64,000 nucleotides of DNA from Apophysomyces variabilis (Eukaryota; Mucoromycota; Mucoromycetes; Mucorales; Mucoraceae), in contig MZZL01000400.1 in the NCBI GenBank assembly GCA_002749535.1, forward strand, positions 310,001 to 374,000, in the 5' to 3' direction. The notes beneath the pieces were generated by a model. The model was given only the letters and a program-made list of their open reading frames with translations, was not told the DNA's origin and made no database searches. This document shows positions 11,869-24,018 of the stretch, piece after piece. Each line of letters starts with the position of its first letter. Positions within the stretch are counted from its first letter, which is position 1. A program made the position numbers and the translations under genes.

Positions 11869-13513
11869 TCAGATAAATCCTAAGCGTTTCCCAATTGCCA
11901 CCATAATGACTACATATATCGCCATTCCATCTATAATCCAGAAAAAGAACACTAGATCCTCATATTGCTGCCCTGGCACCTGCACATTCATACCAAACAG
12001 AGTGGCTATCAGATTGAGTGGAACAACAATTGTTGCAAAGAACGTCAAGCGGTTAATGACTTCGTTTGTCCTATTTCCCGCTTGAGAAACCTCGATAGAC
12101 ATCTGTCCAAGATAATTGCGGTGCGCACGGCCTAAAGTCATATCATACTGATTCAAACTTTGGAGCATCGTTAAGACATGATCTATGTTCATGGTCAATG
12201 GTTGATTGCCGTAACTAGATTCGCCATCAACTACCTTGGATGTCACCAAGATACAATAGCACCTCACTGAGTGTTTTTTTGTCGCCTGCCTCTTCTGCGA
12301 ATAAGGCTGCATCATTGCCTTCTTTTAATTTGTCTTCATATCTCTTGATCAAGCTGCGAAGCACATCAGCTTTTGGACCGAGGAGGCGTAGCATTTGCAC
12401 TACAGTTTTACGACAGCTTCCAATCCGTCTAAGCATGTCTTCTTGTTCAGTGGTACTGAGAACCAACACCAAATCTTCAATAGAATCAACCTCTAGTTCC
12501 ATATGGTGAATAACTGGCGCAAAGCTGTCAGTGATGTCATCTATGAGAGCGTAGTTTATCCATTCTGGAATCACATGAATGAAGTCTTTCAAATGGTCTA
12601 TCCGTTTGCGAACGTTTTCTGGATGTGACAATGGTTGAAAATGGAACTTATGAAAGGCACCGTGAGCGGATTCGCTTTATCGCGTGTCTCTTACCGTCAG
12701 TATGCCTTGTTTAAAAATAACGATGTAAAAATTCACTGCCTCCAAGTAGTCGGAGCTGTTAAAGTCTTGGTCAAAACTTCGAAAGCTGATGAATATATAG
12801 TTTTGAAAGATTTCGCATTTTTCTCTAGATTCTTGTGCTTGAATATCCTCAGTTGTGAGCGGGTGTATTTGAAACATCTACACGGCTTATTAATGTTTAG
12901 TTGCTCCCGCGTTTTCTCGCTGCTTACCTTGCTGATAATCCTCATTTCGGTATTTGTTGGAGCAAAGATATCAATCCACCAACCGTTTGCTTTAGCAAGG
13001 AGACCTGCTATTGTAGTTTCTGCTTCAATTTCTTTATGTGACATTTTAAGCGCCATGAAGCCATTGAGTGAATGACCTTTGATCAACCCGTAATCTGCGC
13101 AGTAAAACGTATATCTTTCAATCGTCTTCCGAACCTTGTCAGGGTCCTGCTATAAAAGTTTAACTATCTGAGAGCTGTAAAAACACGCTAATACTTGCAT
13201 ATACTTTTTCGCCGTAAAGACTATATCGACGCATAAAGTGATCAACCTCTTCGTTGTCCAGCAAATCATTGAGCTTAGCAGCTAGTTGAGATGGCAAAAC
13301 ATCACTGTCTTCGGTCTTCCTGTCATTCCAAGGTTGCACAAAAGAACTTTGTATGTCAGCCTTTCCACCATTATCCAAAGGATGTAAGCACCACTCTTCT
13401 AGGCGTCCTTGAGGCGGAGAAGCTTCCGTATCTCTCGTGTCCTCGTTGAAGATATGACTTGGTGCGCTCTGGAAGGTAAAAGTGTTCGAACTAAAAGGTG
13501 GCGATTGCGACAT
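11869..13513 (-). CDS. CorA/ALR-type magnesium transporter
   Basis: Five exons (13513-13205, 13146-12928, 12877-12695, 12646-12235, 12182-11869) encode 478 aa. The first ~110 residues are polar and variable. The middle is the CorA cytosolic funnel, with HPLTTEDIQ and a long helix rich in charged residues. The C-terminus has two membrane helices with the diagnostic GMN motif (FGMNVQVPG) at the end of TM1. This motif forms the Mg2+ selectivity filter. Among fungi the closest groups are ALR1/ALR2/MNR2, at plasma membrane or vacuole; which of these it is cannot be decided here. The gene converges on SND2 with 173 bp between stops. Confidence 0.92.
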
Positions 13514-14614
13514 GCTCTTGATGGGCTACCTAATACTTAGCCATCTGAAATGGAGGTCCAAATGAATGAAGCAATGAAAGTGAGCGGTGGCGATGAAACC
13601 TGGCAATAGGATACGTTGGATGGGCTTTCCACTGTGTGCTGAGTTCGACTTCTGCCGACTTGTGTCGGATGGCAAATGACTATGCTTCTAACGGTCTGCA
13701 AGCTATTCTTTTCGTATAGGATACCTGTAAAAAGTAATGCAAAACAGGTATTAAGGGTTATATGAAGGCTGGAAGTGGATTCAGTTAAACACAATCAATT
13801 GATATAGAACTGTTAAATGAGGGTTCAGAAGAGGCTCGAAAACAAGGGTTTCCTGTTTTTTTGGAAAGCCTTACCATCTGAAACCTCATACACTGTGATT
13901 TCGGTCATCTCAGCAAAGTTGTAATCTGTTCGCCTCACTCAGAATGTCGAGACATGATCTGTGGTGATCACCCTATTGTATTTCCTCATATCAGCGATTT
14001 TGCTTGACAACCTCGAAATTAAGCAGATGTATTTAATACAACATTAAAAACCAAGAGTGCAAAGGCCTGTAATATAAATTTGTTGTCTTAGAAACTTATG
14101 GATCTACTATCAAGTTATTCGTGTATTAGTTCATAGAATGTGGGTTTACAGATAACTTGTAATTGCTGATATTGCCGTCTCGGAAGTCAATCTATGCTAA
14201 GTCCATAAAACTCTCATAACACGATCTGCTCCGTTTATCTTCAAGATAACCTACTCAGCAATGTTTAGCTTTAATGAATAACAAAAATTAGATTGACGAG
14301 AGCTCGGTTACAGAGAGACGATGTCGGGAATATATACTAATGAAGGCTTGACCTCGACAATTTTGCTGTTGACTTGCCATAAACAACATTATAATCAGAG
14401 GTTTGTCTTTAAAGTTATACTCTCTTTGCAAGTAGTCTCAGATGGGCTTTTAGTTTGCTGGTCTAAAGTGTAACAAGAAATAGGAACGCTTGGCCATTAT
14501 TCTTTCTCATTCAATTGGCCCCTGACGCAATAAACTTACCATTGCAGTATCGAAATTAAGAGCTGTTTTGATCGAAAATAGCCTACTACATTATAGAAAT
14601 AAAGAGAAGTAGTT
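13514..14614. other. Divergent intergenic region (CorA / coiled-coil protein)
   Basis: About 1.1 kb, AT-rich, no convincing exon on either strand. It must hold both promoters. Confidence 0.5.
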
Positions 14615-16603
14615 ATGTTTAGTACATTGGATTTTAGGTATAAGGCAATCAAGAGAACGTTAGTTTTGCAGTTCGGGTACCTAGAGCGTCAAGATGGTGT
14701 CAATCTGACTCTGAAATTTGACTCTGTATGATTGGTGAGCATCTTGCTATGTTTGATGTTTTGTCTTGAGTGGCGTAACCACTCTTCCCCAAGCATGAAG
14801 GTTGTTCGTCTCTTATTAGGTCATTTTTCAGCAAACCACAAGCCGTTCTTTTGTTACAGGATTCCGGAATCATTGACGCTCCTCTTCAGTCTGGGAGACA
14901 TCAGCACGCAGTTTAATTTACCTGACATTCATCGTCACCCCCATATAAGGGATCACTTCAAATCGAAAGACAACCAGTCATACCGCGATACAGAATATAT
15001 TTATGTCCCCGGAGATGCGTTGGTAAACGTAGCAGTAGAACGCAAGCAGTATCTTCTTGCCGAACTGTGCAAGCTAAAACCGAATGAATACAAGACAGGC
15101 CCCGCAGATACAATCATTAACCGTTTGCCGAACTTCAAACCTGCTAAAAAGGAAGAACGAATCGATCAAATGGTGGAGATGGATTGGCAACCTATGACAC
15201 CCTCCGGGTCACTGGCAATATCATCGGTCAATACACCCCCAGCTTTGATATTACCGGAAGGAAACCGTGTCTCATCCAAACCTGAGTCTTTATCTCCACC
15301 AAAAGTTCGTGTCTCTTCTGCAGAAACTTATGCTGTCTCTCAAGAAACCAGGGAGACTTCGACAAGAATGTTGAATCAAGCGCACAGTCGCAGACAACAC
15401 AGGTAGTGGAAATTATCAGTTTAATTGAAGATGGTTAACAACCGTTTATGTAGAAATGAAGAGGAGCCTATCAGCAAAAGGCAAAGAATAAACGGGAATG
15501 AAACTCAGCAAGACGAACAACGACCACAACATATTTTGCCAAAGCCTGTTCATACTGTCAGTTCCCAGATACATTCACCATCTAGTAATTCCTCACTACT
15601 TGCCAAACGGATGTCACTGAAGCAAAACAAAAATGCACGTAACTTGACTATTTATGCTCCTTCGTACAACGAACAGATTTCGATGGGCGTTCGCTCGGCA
15701 CCTCTAAATTCAAATTTTCATCAACGCTCCCAGCAGCCTCAGCAACCTCACCAAGGCCATCCAAGGACATCTGCAGTACAACCTCATGAAGTCCCTCCTC
15801 CTCCTCCTCATACATCTTATTATCTTCCCTCAGTGCACCCCTCGGGCGCGTCACTGCATCCTGGACATAGATTAGCACCCTTGCTTTCGCCTCGTGTGCA
15901 GCCACCTGGTCAGTCCTCCCTGCCTAAACAGGAGTTTGCCATTCCGCCGGTTGTACCTTCGCAACAAGCGCCCTTGTCTGCGCATCCACACCCGCCTAAT
16001 AGTGCTAATCCATATCAACAGTATGCCTCTTCGCCATCTATGTACAAGAATCATCCTACCAGAGGAGAGGGAAATATTGGAGCTGGATATCCTGCTAGTG
16101 CTGCGACTGTGCCATTGCCACCTCAAACGCCAACCACTTCGTCACATGCAGCTTTACAACGTCAACAATTTCTGCAACCTTTTGACCATCTATTTGATAC
16201 TATCGAGACAACTCGAACGCTTAAATCGACACTGGACGATCAAATTCGCCGTTCATCCACTTTAATACAAACTTTGCAAGCGTCTGTGACAACATTAGAA
16301 GGATTGGTACGCAATCAAGTCAACGAGATCAGAAAAGAAATGATGGGTGAAATGGAGGCTTCTCTGGACGATATTGTGAGACGTATTGGAGTTTTAGAAG
16401 GGAAAATGGGTAATGGGCAGAGACTGCAAGAGAATGGTCAGTCATCGCACACGAACCATGAAAATCCTCCTGACTCTGGCATCTTAAAGAGTCCACCAGC
16501 TATTGTGAGATCGCAGAATGACATTAGGCCACAGGAATGCCAGAGCATGTTAAACACTTTGCTCGAACGCCTTGACCGCTTAGAAAGACAACTGGAGTCT
16601 TGA
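14615..16603 (+). CDS. Unrecognised 620-aa protein with a low-complexity middle and C-terminal coiled coil
   Basis: Model: exon 1 14615-14725 (MFSTLDFRYKAIKR start), 75-nt intron, exon 2 14801-15402, 51-nt intron (GTAGTG..TGTAG), exon 3 15454-16603; 621 codons in all. Residues 1-170 look folded and charged, with motifs EYIYVPGDALVNVAVERKQ and NRLPNFKPAKKEERIDQM. Residues 170-430 are disordered, rich in Ser, Pro, Gln and His, with a basic KRQR patch suggesting nuclear location. Residues about 480-550 form a coiled coil (FDHLFDTIETTRTLKSTLDD), and a second heptad stretch, LLERLDRLERQLES, ends the protein. I do not recognise the N-terminal domain. The exon 1 junction is inferred from open frame and splice signals, so the start is less certain than the rest. 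Confidence 0.75.
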
Positions 16604-17429
16604 TTTCTTTTTTCCCTTATATATATCTACATATGACACATATACCATGCACATTGTTGTCTTGTTTGTCACCTAATAGCATATGGAAAACCCATCGTTG
16701 GCTGCACAAGTTACATTTGTTGTTATGAGCATTATTTTCCCACTGATCGCAACAATGCAATTGTTTCCGATATCTGTATCAACGTCTTCTTGCAATCGTT
16801 TGCTATTCTTCTATATCACTTTTCTTTCTCTCTTCTTTTATGTATTTTCTTTGAATTTTTAAGGTTAAGGGGTACACTGGTTAGCTGCATTGCTGTTTTT
16901 CTTTAGGTACACTAGAAGAAAGTCTTAGTCCTTACAGTGGCATGTTGTATTGAAGGTGTCTGCTTTTACAAGCACACTAGAAAAACGTGCTTCTATGGAA
17001 CATTCAAGCTATGACTTTTTAGTTTTTGTTTGACAATGCCAAAACAAATGCTTATTTAAAGATAAGGGATCTCGGGCGGTTTGAGGTAGAGCAACAATAG
17101 GTTCATTGAAATTATACAGACTGTTCAGGCAGAACGTCGTCGCTGGGATTGGTCGTACTGTACTTTATTTCCAAAAATTAAAGTTGCATCTAGCAAATTC
17201 ACTTGGCGCATTTTGGAAACTGGGCTTGACGCTAACAAATTACATTAATAGTCGTGTTATAAGAGTTCGAATTGACCACTTTTACATACCTGTCATGAAA
17301 CTGACGACGCCATACCCATCTCCCCGCCAAGTGAGTGCAAGATGCATATATAAATTTCAGTTGGTGAGTAATAGAAGAAAAATAACAATAGTATTCAATG
17401 ACAATTACTAAATACCGGGGGTAAAAGCC
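16604..17429. other. 3' flank of the coiled-coil gene, no supported gene
   Basis: An open plus-strand frame at 17106-17411 has no family features and AT-driven composition, so I do not call it. Confidence 0.4.
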
Positions 17430-17625
17430 CTATCCACTTGACTCGTGGATCCTTTTCTGCCTTTTTGCTTGCTGCCTCTCAGATCGCCTTAAAGGAGCTC
17501 GGGACGATTCTGGTCTTTCCTCTTCTCGTCGGCTGATTAGTCTGGGAGACCTGGGTGGTTCAACCATAGTCTCGGTTTGGCTACTCTTGTTCGACGTCGT
17601 GCAGTTGGGGTTATCATTTTCTCTT
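17430..17625 (-). pseudogene. C-terminal scrap of a retroelement-like polyprotein
   Basis: The minus strand is open for about 65 codons and ends SERQQAKRQKRIHESSG then TAG. It is rich in Arg, Ser, Glu and Pro with a basic tail, and its base composition is much more GC-rich than the flanks. Together with the coiled-coil scrap at 18349-18695 it looks like the two ends of an internally deleted retroelement. Family not established. Confidence 0.4.
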
Positions 17626-18348
17626 AATTTTTATAGAATACCTATTGTCTGCCAAGTCTTCTATAGTCTTCTTTCATATGATTTGAAAGTTCCTCTGCAT
17701 CATTCCCGGTAAAAGACTATCTTGGTATGTTTTAGAATAGAATACGTAAAAGTCGCATCATCTTTGGGTGCATCCGAACAAAGTTTACATAGTTTATGTC
17801 ATTTCCTTTTCATTGTACAACGGATTTGCATGGAATGTTACATAAATATTACACGCGTAGATACAGTTTATAACTCGGTCTACTGTTCCCATCAATAATA
17901 CCTCAATGTCTATTTTGATTCAAAATTATGTCGTGCTTACAGAAAATGACATGTGAAGGAAAATAAACAAGTGGGTGACATGCTTTCCATTAGCGGTTTT
18001 TCTGCTAGATAACCGGAATAATAGTTTAAATTCCTAACTGGGTCGTATTCACAGCAGTAAAAGTGCAAGAATACACAAAGTTCCCTTTACTGATCTTTTT
18101 GCAAGTAGGACATCTTGACTACTCGCAGTGCATCTCAAATTCTGATATTAAGAAGTCGATTTCCTTAGGGGATAGGTTGGTAAGAGCATTAGATCTGTCA
18201 TTATTCTAGCTTACAGACTCTGGATGCGTCTTATAGAGGTTTGTGGATTACTTTCTTTTTCGAGCTAAGTGAATGACATTGAGTTTCAACCTAGCACTAT
18301 CTAGTTTCTTGGGTTTATTCAGTGGTTCAAATGAGTGCAAAAATAATA

Positions 18349-18695
18349 ATTGTGTCCGGCCGGGCTAGATCAATCTGACAAAAATTGAGGGTGGATTGGA
18401 AAAATATCGGGGAAGGGCGTGAGTATCAAAAAAGTCTTTTTGCAAGGAAGAAGCGGGCGACAGCAGGCCGGACAGGGACCCTGATGCGACGGATAGCTTT
18501 TGAGGAGATATCGATATGTATTAGGCATGCGGATTCAATGGACGGTTTGTATTAGAGGAAATAGATTCAACAGAGTTGGCGTCTAGGGAAACTAGAGCCT
18601 AGCATCTGGAGAAGGGAAACGTTGTGTTGTTTGAGCCTACTAATTTCAGCCTTGACAGCAGCAAGTTCTGCTTTTGACTGTTTAACAGTGGGCAT
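18349..18695 (-). pseudogene. Gag/ORF1-like N-terminal scrap with frameshift and stop
   Basis: Starts MPTVKQSKAELAAVKAEISR, a heptad coiled coil, then after about 35 codons the coherent reading moves to another frame (SVESISSNTNRPLNPHA) and later reads SLSGLLSPASSLQKDFFDTH after an in-frame stop. Coiled-coil N-termini of this type are common in fungal retrotransposon gag/ORF1 proteins. The GC-rich patch stands out from its surroundings. It is a decayed element, not a working gene. Confidence 0.45.
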
Positions 18696-18968
18696 GGGGA
18701 GCGCTCAAGGATATGGATTCACTTTTAAAATGAGGTAAAGCGGTAGCTAAGCAGAAAAAGGACGGCATTGAATTTTTTTTTCATTTGTTGCGACATTTAA
18801 TTCCACTGGACTGCGACTTCGATTTTCGTAGTTTGCGAAATTATTTTTGGGAGATACTGTACAGGGGACAGTCATCCTGGGCGGAATGCGTGACTGCCTG
18901 ATCAAGCGTTTGCCGATAAACAAGTACCATCCTAACTCGTCTCTCCAGCATTGACATTGTTACGTACC

Positions 18969-19396
18969 ATGTTCCGCGCGATTACATACTCCTGCCGTAC
19001 TCTACCTTTACACAGCGCGATCAATGTCCGTTATTTTCAATGCGCAGCTGTTACTCCTCAAGCTGTAGCCGAAGGTAAGGCAGCAGGGACCATAATGACA
19101 GGAGAGATCGCTCATTGGTCCATGTAGTGGCAACAGAACCTGTAAACAAAATGACACCGGCACGGAAACCATCGGCAGCACCCAAAGGGACCGTGTTGAA
19201 GGGTATCAATTTCTTGAAAGATGGAAAAGATCCAGTAGCACTCGAGGATGCCGAATACCCTGACTGGCTTTGGGACTTGTTGGATGAAAAGAAACAGAGA
19301 CAAAAGACGAGCAAACCTACTCATCGCCAATATCATCGAAAGCAGAACCGTGACGCCATTAAAGCAATGAATTTCATGAAGGATAAGAAGACCTAA
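18969..19396 (+). CDS. MRPL37: Mitochondrial large-subunit ribosomal protein mL54 (yeast MRPL37)
   Basis: Two exons (18969-19074 and 19128-19396; 53-nt intron) give 124 aa. The N-terminus MFRAITYSCRTLPLHS is rich in Arg/Ser and lacks acids, as in mitochondrial targeting peptides. The conserved core includes GINFLKDGKDPVALEDAEYP followed by DWLWDLL, the hallmark of the MRPL37/mL54 family, and a basic C-terminus. It is a structural component of the mitoribosome large subunit. Stop TAA at 19394-19396. The gene converges on SLA1, whose stop is 115 bp further on. Confidence 0.93.
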
Positions 19397-19510
19397 ACAA
19401 AAAGACATTCACACCTTGCCAGACATTATATGTATTATTGATTTAGAAAAAAACGCAAAAAAACAAAGAAAAAACGGGGAAACGACGATCTATCGTCCAT
19501 CTATGTTAGA

Positions 19511-22500
19511 CTACCATCCACGTCCGGAAGTGTACTGATACGAAGATTGCTGATCTGTTGAAAACGCCGCTTGTCCATCTACAGAAGTAAAAGCTAAATA
19601 CGGCTGATCAGTTGTACAGAACCTACGTTGAAATGATCCAGCTGGAGTAAAGACGTGCGCAGTGGGCGGATCTACGGAAGGAGAACCTGAGTAAAGCAGT
19701 TCTTGATGTTAGTTACCTACTACTAGCCACCCCCTGTTGCTGTGGGATTCCCGTCATTTGAGGCTGAAGGAAGTTGGGTTGGGGTTGGATTGTGGGATCT
19801 TTCACAAATGCATTCATATTGGGCGTCGAATACTGGAGACCTGTTATCTGCGGGTTTAAAGGGGATATCGTTGGCGATCCGAATGGATTCTGTGGGGCTG
19901 AAAGAAGGAAGAAATAGACTCAATAACCACTGGCATCTAGGATTAAGCGATCAACTTACTTGCACTTTGCCAGTTGCGCATGCCTGTGGGTTGCGCTGCA
20001 ATAGTTCCTGAAATAGTATTCGATCTTTGCATATTTGAATATCCGGAGTAACCAGTCATGGCGCTTGGCTGGAATGGTTGCTGACCAGCAGCTGAAGACG
20101 TTGTCAACGAAGGCTGTTGCATTGAAGTGAATGGAACCGCCGCCGTTTGATAAGTGTTAGCGGATGTAGTGGGACCCGCCGTTTGTTGTGTTTGCAATGT
20201 GTTGCTGTGACCAGTCATTTGCGGTTGTAACTGTTGAGCTTGCCAAAGTTGTGAATATCCAGCGGGTTGCACTTGTATTTGTTGCTGTTGCTGTTGTTGA
20301 AGTTGGAGTTGGAGTTGAAGCTGCAGTTGCTGTTGCTGTAATTGCTGATGCTGAAGTTGTTGTTCTTGCTGTAGTTGCTGCAGCTGCAGTTGTTGCTGCT
20401 GTAATTGCCACTGTGCTGCTTGATTTGTATGCTGGTGCACAATCCCTGTCATTATAGGCTGTTGCTGCACAGCTACTGTAGCGGAAGGACTACCGGATTG
20501 CATAATGCTGCTGCCAACAACTGGGTAAGGCGCTGTTTGTGCTCTTTGAGGGACAGAAATTTGCGGGCTGTGTAACGTGTTGTAGTTGTTGACACCCGTG
20601 TTATCAAACTCTTGAATTTGATATTGCGATGGCTGGTTCACTGCCGAGGGTTGTACTGGGCCTGTGGACTGTGATGCTAAAGGTGAATCTGCGGTTTGTC
20701 CCAAGGCAGAGACAGGACGCTGCCTAGCCGGAACTGTACCTGCAGACACCGTAGATGGCTGAGTTGCCAGAGAGCCTGCTAGCTGGGTAGCCTGTAGGAT
20801 CGATTGTGCTGGAGCCGATGATGCTGTTGGGGGAGGTGGAGGTGGAGAAACTGCTGCTGTCGTAGCGGCTTCCGTATTTGGCGACCTTGACTGAGCTCCC
20901 TTAGAGATTGGTCGAGGTGTCCATGCGTCGTCTTCGAATCCTATTAAATCACCAGATGTCGGAGGCTGCTTGATTTTGGGCGCTTCATCAATGCTTGCTG
21001 GCTCAGATGTGAATTTGGTTCCTATAAATTCTAAAAGATCTGGATGTACTTCTTTCGGTGCGGACACAGCTGGCTTTGCTCTGGTCACTGTTGTCCAAGT
21101 TAGACTACTTGGAAATATGATAAGCATTTACCTTTTGTTGGAGAACTTGTGCTTTGATTCCAGTCGCGTTGCAGTTTCTTAGCTAGTTCCTCATCGGCTC
21201 TTATCTGTTTTTCTTTATCATCGCTCTCTCGTTGTGTCGCTTCGTTTTCTTCATCAGATGGTGGTTCAGGGTTTTCTGTTTCGATGTACCGCTCAATGCG
21301 TCTCACATGCTTTTCTTTCACACCCAACGTCTTCATCTGCTTGTGCGTCAACTTTGTAATGTCGCTATCGTCTAATTTATCAGCTTTAAATGCGGATGCA
21401 TAGATCAATGCGCTTTCCATAGGTATCCCGATCAGCATAAACCAGTCGAACCAGTCCCAGTTAAGGTTTATTTTCTTTTCTTCCTTCGGTGGGGGAACGC
21501 TGCTTCTGGCTGACTCTGGACGACGTGGCATAGGTGGTGTTTTTTCAGGTGCTGATTCTATCTTTGCGATAGCTTCCTTTTCTTTGAGTATATTTCTGCC
21601 AGTAGATTTCTCCACCCAACGAATGTCGTCTATACTCATTTTCTCAAGAGGAACATCGATCTTGACACCATTTAGCTTGTGCAACCGGAGTTTGCCATCG
21701 TAATAAGAAAGAAATTCCGCATCTACTTTAAAAGCACCGCTGCGATCTGTCCAGGTACGGACTTTCTCACGGTTTGGCTTAGTAAGTTCTGTATGGACGC
21801 TTAACGACCGAGATAGAGGCGCATGCGAATCGTAATCCAAAGATTGACTACTAACAGATGTCTGCTGAGCAACAGAGGCCCTACGTTGTGCCTCTTTCCG
21901 TCGATAGCTTTCTTCAATCTGGCGCTGTCGTGCTGCTTCAGCACGTTGCGCTGCTTCTTGAATCTTTTTTCTTCGTTCTTTCTCTTCTTCATCCCTCTGC
22001 TGCTGTTCTTCCTTGCGTCGAATCTCTTCTAAACGCAGACGCTCTTGCTCCTCAATTCTCTGTGATTCGCGCTCCTGTTCCTCTCGGCGCTGTTGTCTTT
22101 GACGCTCCTCTTCTTCTGATTGTTGACGCTGTGCTTCCGTATCCCTTGGAATATCAACATCATTAGTACTGGTATTGTAATCCTCATGAAATTGAACATA
22201 TGATGATGGCACTATTCCAGATTGCCCGTTTATATTTTCAACCTGCCACCATCCGTCATCTCGTGAGGAATTTAGCACCAGAACTTGCTCGTTTTCGCGA
22301 ACAGTCAGTTCCTCATCACCTTCTGCTTCAAATGAATACAAAATAATCGCCCACTTAGGCTGCACCGTTGCCTCGTCCTGAGCTGGTATGGATGGATCCG
22401 TTTGAATAGGTTCATTGCTACTATTGATCTCGGAAGTGTAAGCTTGTGTCCTCTCATTTGCCTGATTGGAATGAGGGTTTACGCGTGTTGCAGCAGCCTG

Positions 22501-23388
22501 TGCAACCTTGCGCGAGTCCGTTATCTTTACAAGGATTGCTTTTGCTTCCGATTTAGATGAAGCTTGCAGGTCAAATACGGCAGACTTCGTCCCTGATATC
22601 TCGATATGTAGGTTTTTCCCATCAAATAAATATTTGCTAACATCCAGAATTGGGTATTGTTGAACAGGCAACGCCTTGTCTGTTTCGCTTCCATAGCATA
22701 TCATTCCATTGCCAATAAGAAGGTTCCCTTTGCCTTTTTTCTTCTTTTTCTTTGCTTGATCATATTCATGCACCGTCCAAGATTGTGCATCATCTTCCGT
22801 AACTGTTGGCGGCGCACGATTATCCACAGCTTCTCTCTAATTATTACGGTTTACTTTTGTCTTCGGATTTAATCATCAATAGAGCCTTCTTACCGTTGGC
22901 GGTGGTACAGACGGTTCCACAACCGAATGCGCCTGTTGCTGTTCAGCGTTTGCAGTTGGCTCAAAGCTCTGGACATAATTGCTCGGGACTAGGCCGATAA
23001 GGCCGTTTTTTAGCTTGACTAGATACCAGTCTGGGTCGTCGCGCTCTAACAAATCCATTTCGTCTCCCTCGTCAAATGTGAGCTCTTCTTCCTGCTGCGC
23101 TGTGTAAGAGTATTCAGCATACACTTTCCCAATGGAACGACACTAGTAAAGCAGTCATTTATGGAAAGTGGAAGGCAACAGTAGGTCCCTTACCTCTGTG
23201 AGGTAGCTTGCTGGTACCAGACCGACGAGGGCAGGTGCTTCATCCGAATGTTGTTTCAGCTCGGCTCGCCACCAGTCCTCGTCCTCCTTTTCAAGCACGT
23301 ATAGAATGTCATTTTCTCTTATGGTCAACTCATCGGGCGTTCGAGATTCATAATCGTATAGTGCTTGGCATACTTGCACATACTTCAT
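19511..23388 (-). CDS. SLA1: SLA1 endocytic adaptor (three SH3, SHD1, SHD2, Gln-rich tail with Prk1-type motifs)
   Basis: Six exons (23388-23194, 23142-22894, 22836-21132, 21087-19960, 19897-19721, 19686-19511) give 1209 aa. In order: SH3-1 (residues 4-62, ALYDYESRTPDELTI), SH3-2 (about 73-128), SH3-3 (about 308-365), a Glu/Arg/Gln-rich helix (about 385-480), SHD1 (about 510-570, RTWTDRSGAFKVDAEF), SHD2 (about 610-670), then a disordered tail with a long Gln tract (about 20270-20430). Three LxxQxTG sites (LQPQMTG twice, LNPQITG) match the Ark1/Prk1 kinase target motif that controls yeast Sla1/Pan1 release. The family links cargo (NPFxD via SHD1) to actin patch assembly. The last intron would be only 34 nt; without it the protein stops at 19715 after ASSR. 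A further possible 48-nt intron near 19606 keeps frame either way. Confidence 0.92.
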
Positions 23389-24018
23389 CGTTCGAACAAA
23401 CTCCAGTACTAAAAGAGAAAAACTTGTAAACTAAAAAGAAGTATCCAATAATATACTAGAGGTAAGCCCTGCATTCGTTAAGGAGCGAATTGGATTCTGG
23501 GGGTACCTTTGCTACTCAGAACGTGAAAAAGGTAGCACTCACACAAAGGCGTGCAACGCTGAGTTGACGCCTTCCACCAGTCGCCATGCGAAATGACTAA
23601 CAAGCAGGGTATAACTTTTAGCCGACTTAAGGGAAAACAATTCTGGTGGGAAGCGAGAACAATATGAAAGATTAGGAGTAAGTCTGTCCAAGTGAAATTG
23701 TAGACTACGTATGCTTTATATTTAATGGTTGCCATATGAGGCTATATCAAAGCAATGCGCATGTTTGTCTGCGAAAAGGCAAACAATAGTCCATCCTGTT
23801 TAGCATGAAACACTTCAACTACGAAGTTCACAAGGGAATATCTATCGATTACTGTATCTGTTCACTATTATACTCTACACTCTGTTTGTCATTACGTCGC
23901 CTGAGACCACTAACTCATGATATCAAGCAGTAAAGATCGTTTGATTGTATCTATTGCAACCCGCACAATGTGACACAACTCTCTTTGGTGCTACATGCAA
24001 ACGGCGTAAATGTCTTTA
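23389..24018. other. SLA1 upstream region / TTI2 3' flank
   Basis: No supported gene. SLA1 and TTI2 lie head-to-tail on the minus strand, so this should contain the SLA1 promoter. Confidence 0.5.

Noticed and set aside
17106..17411. 101-codon plus-strand open frame after the coiled-coil gene
   Set aside because: No recognisable domain, AT-driven composition, isolated from splice context.
20157..20457. Ala/Thr/Ser- or Val-rich open frames over the SLA1 tail
   Set aside because: They are other-frame readings of the CAA/CAG Gln tract.
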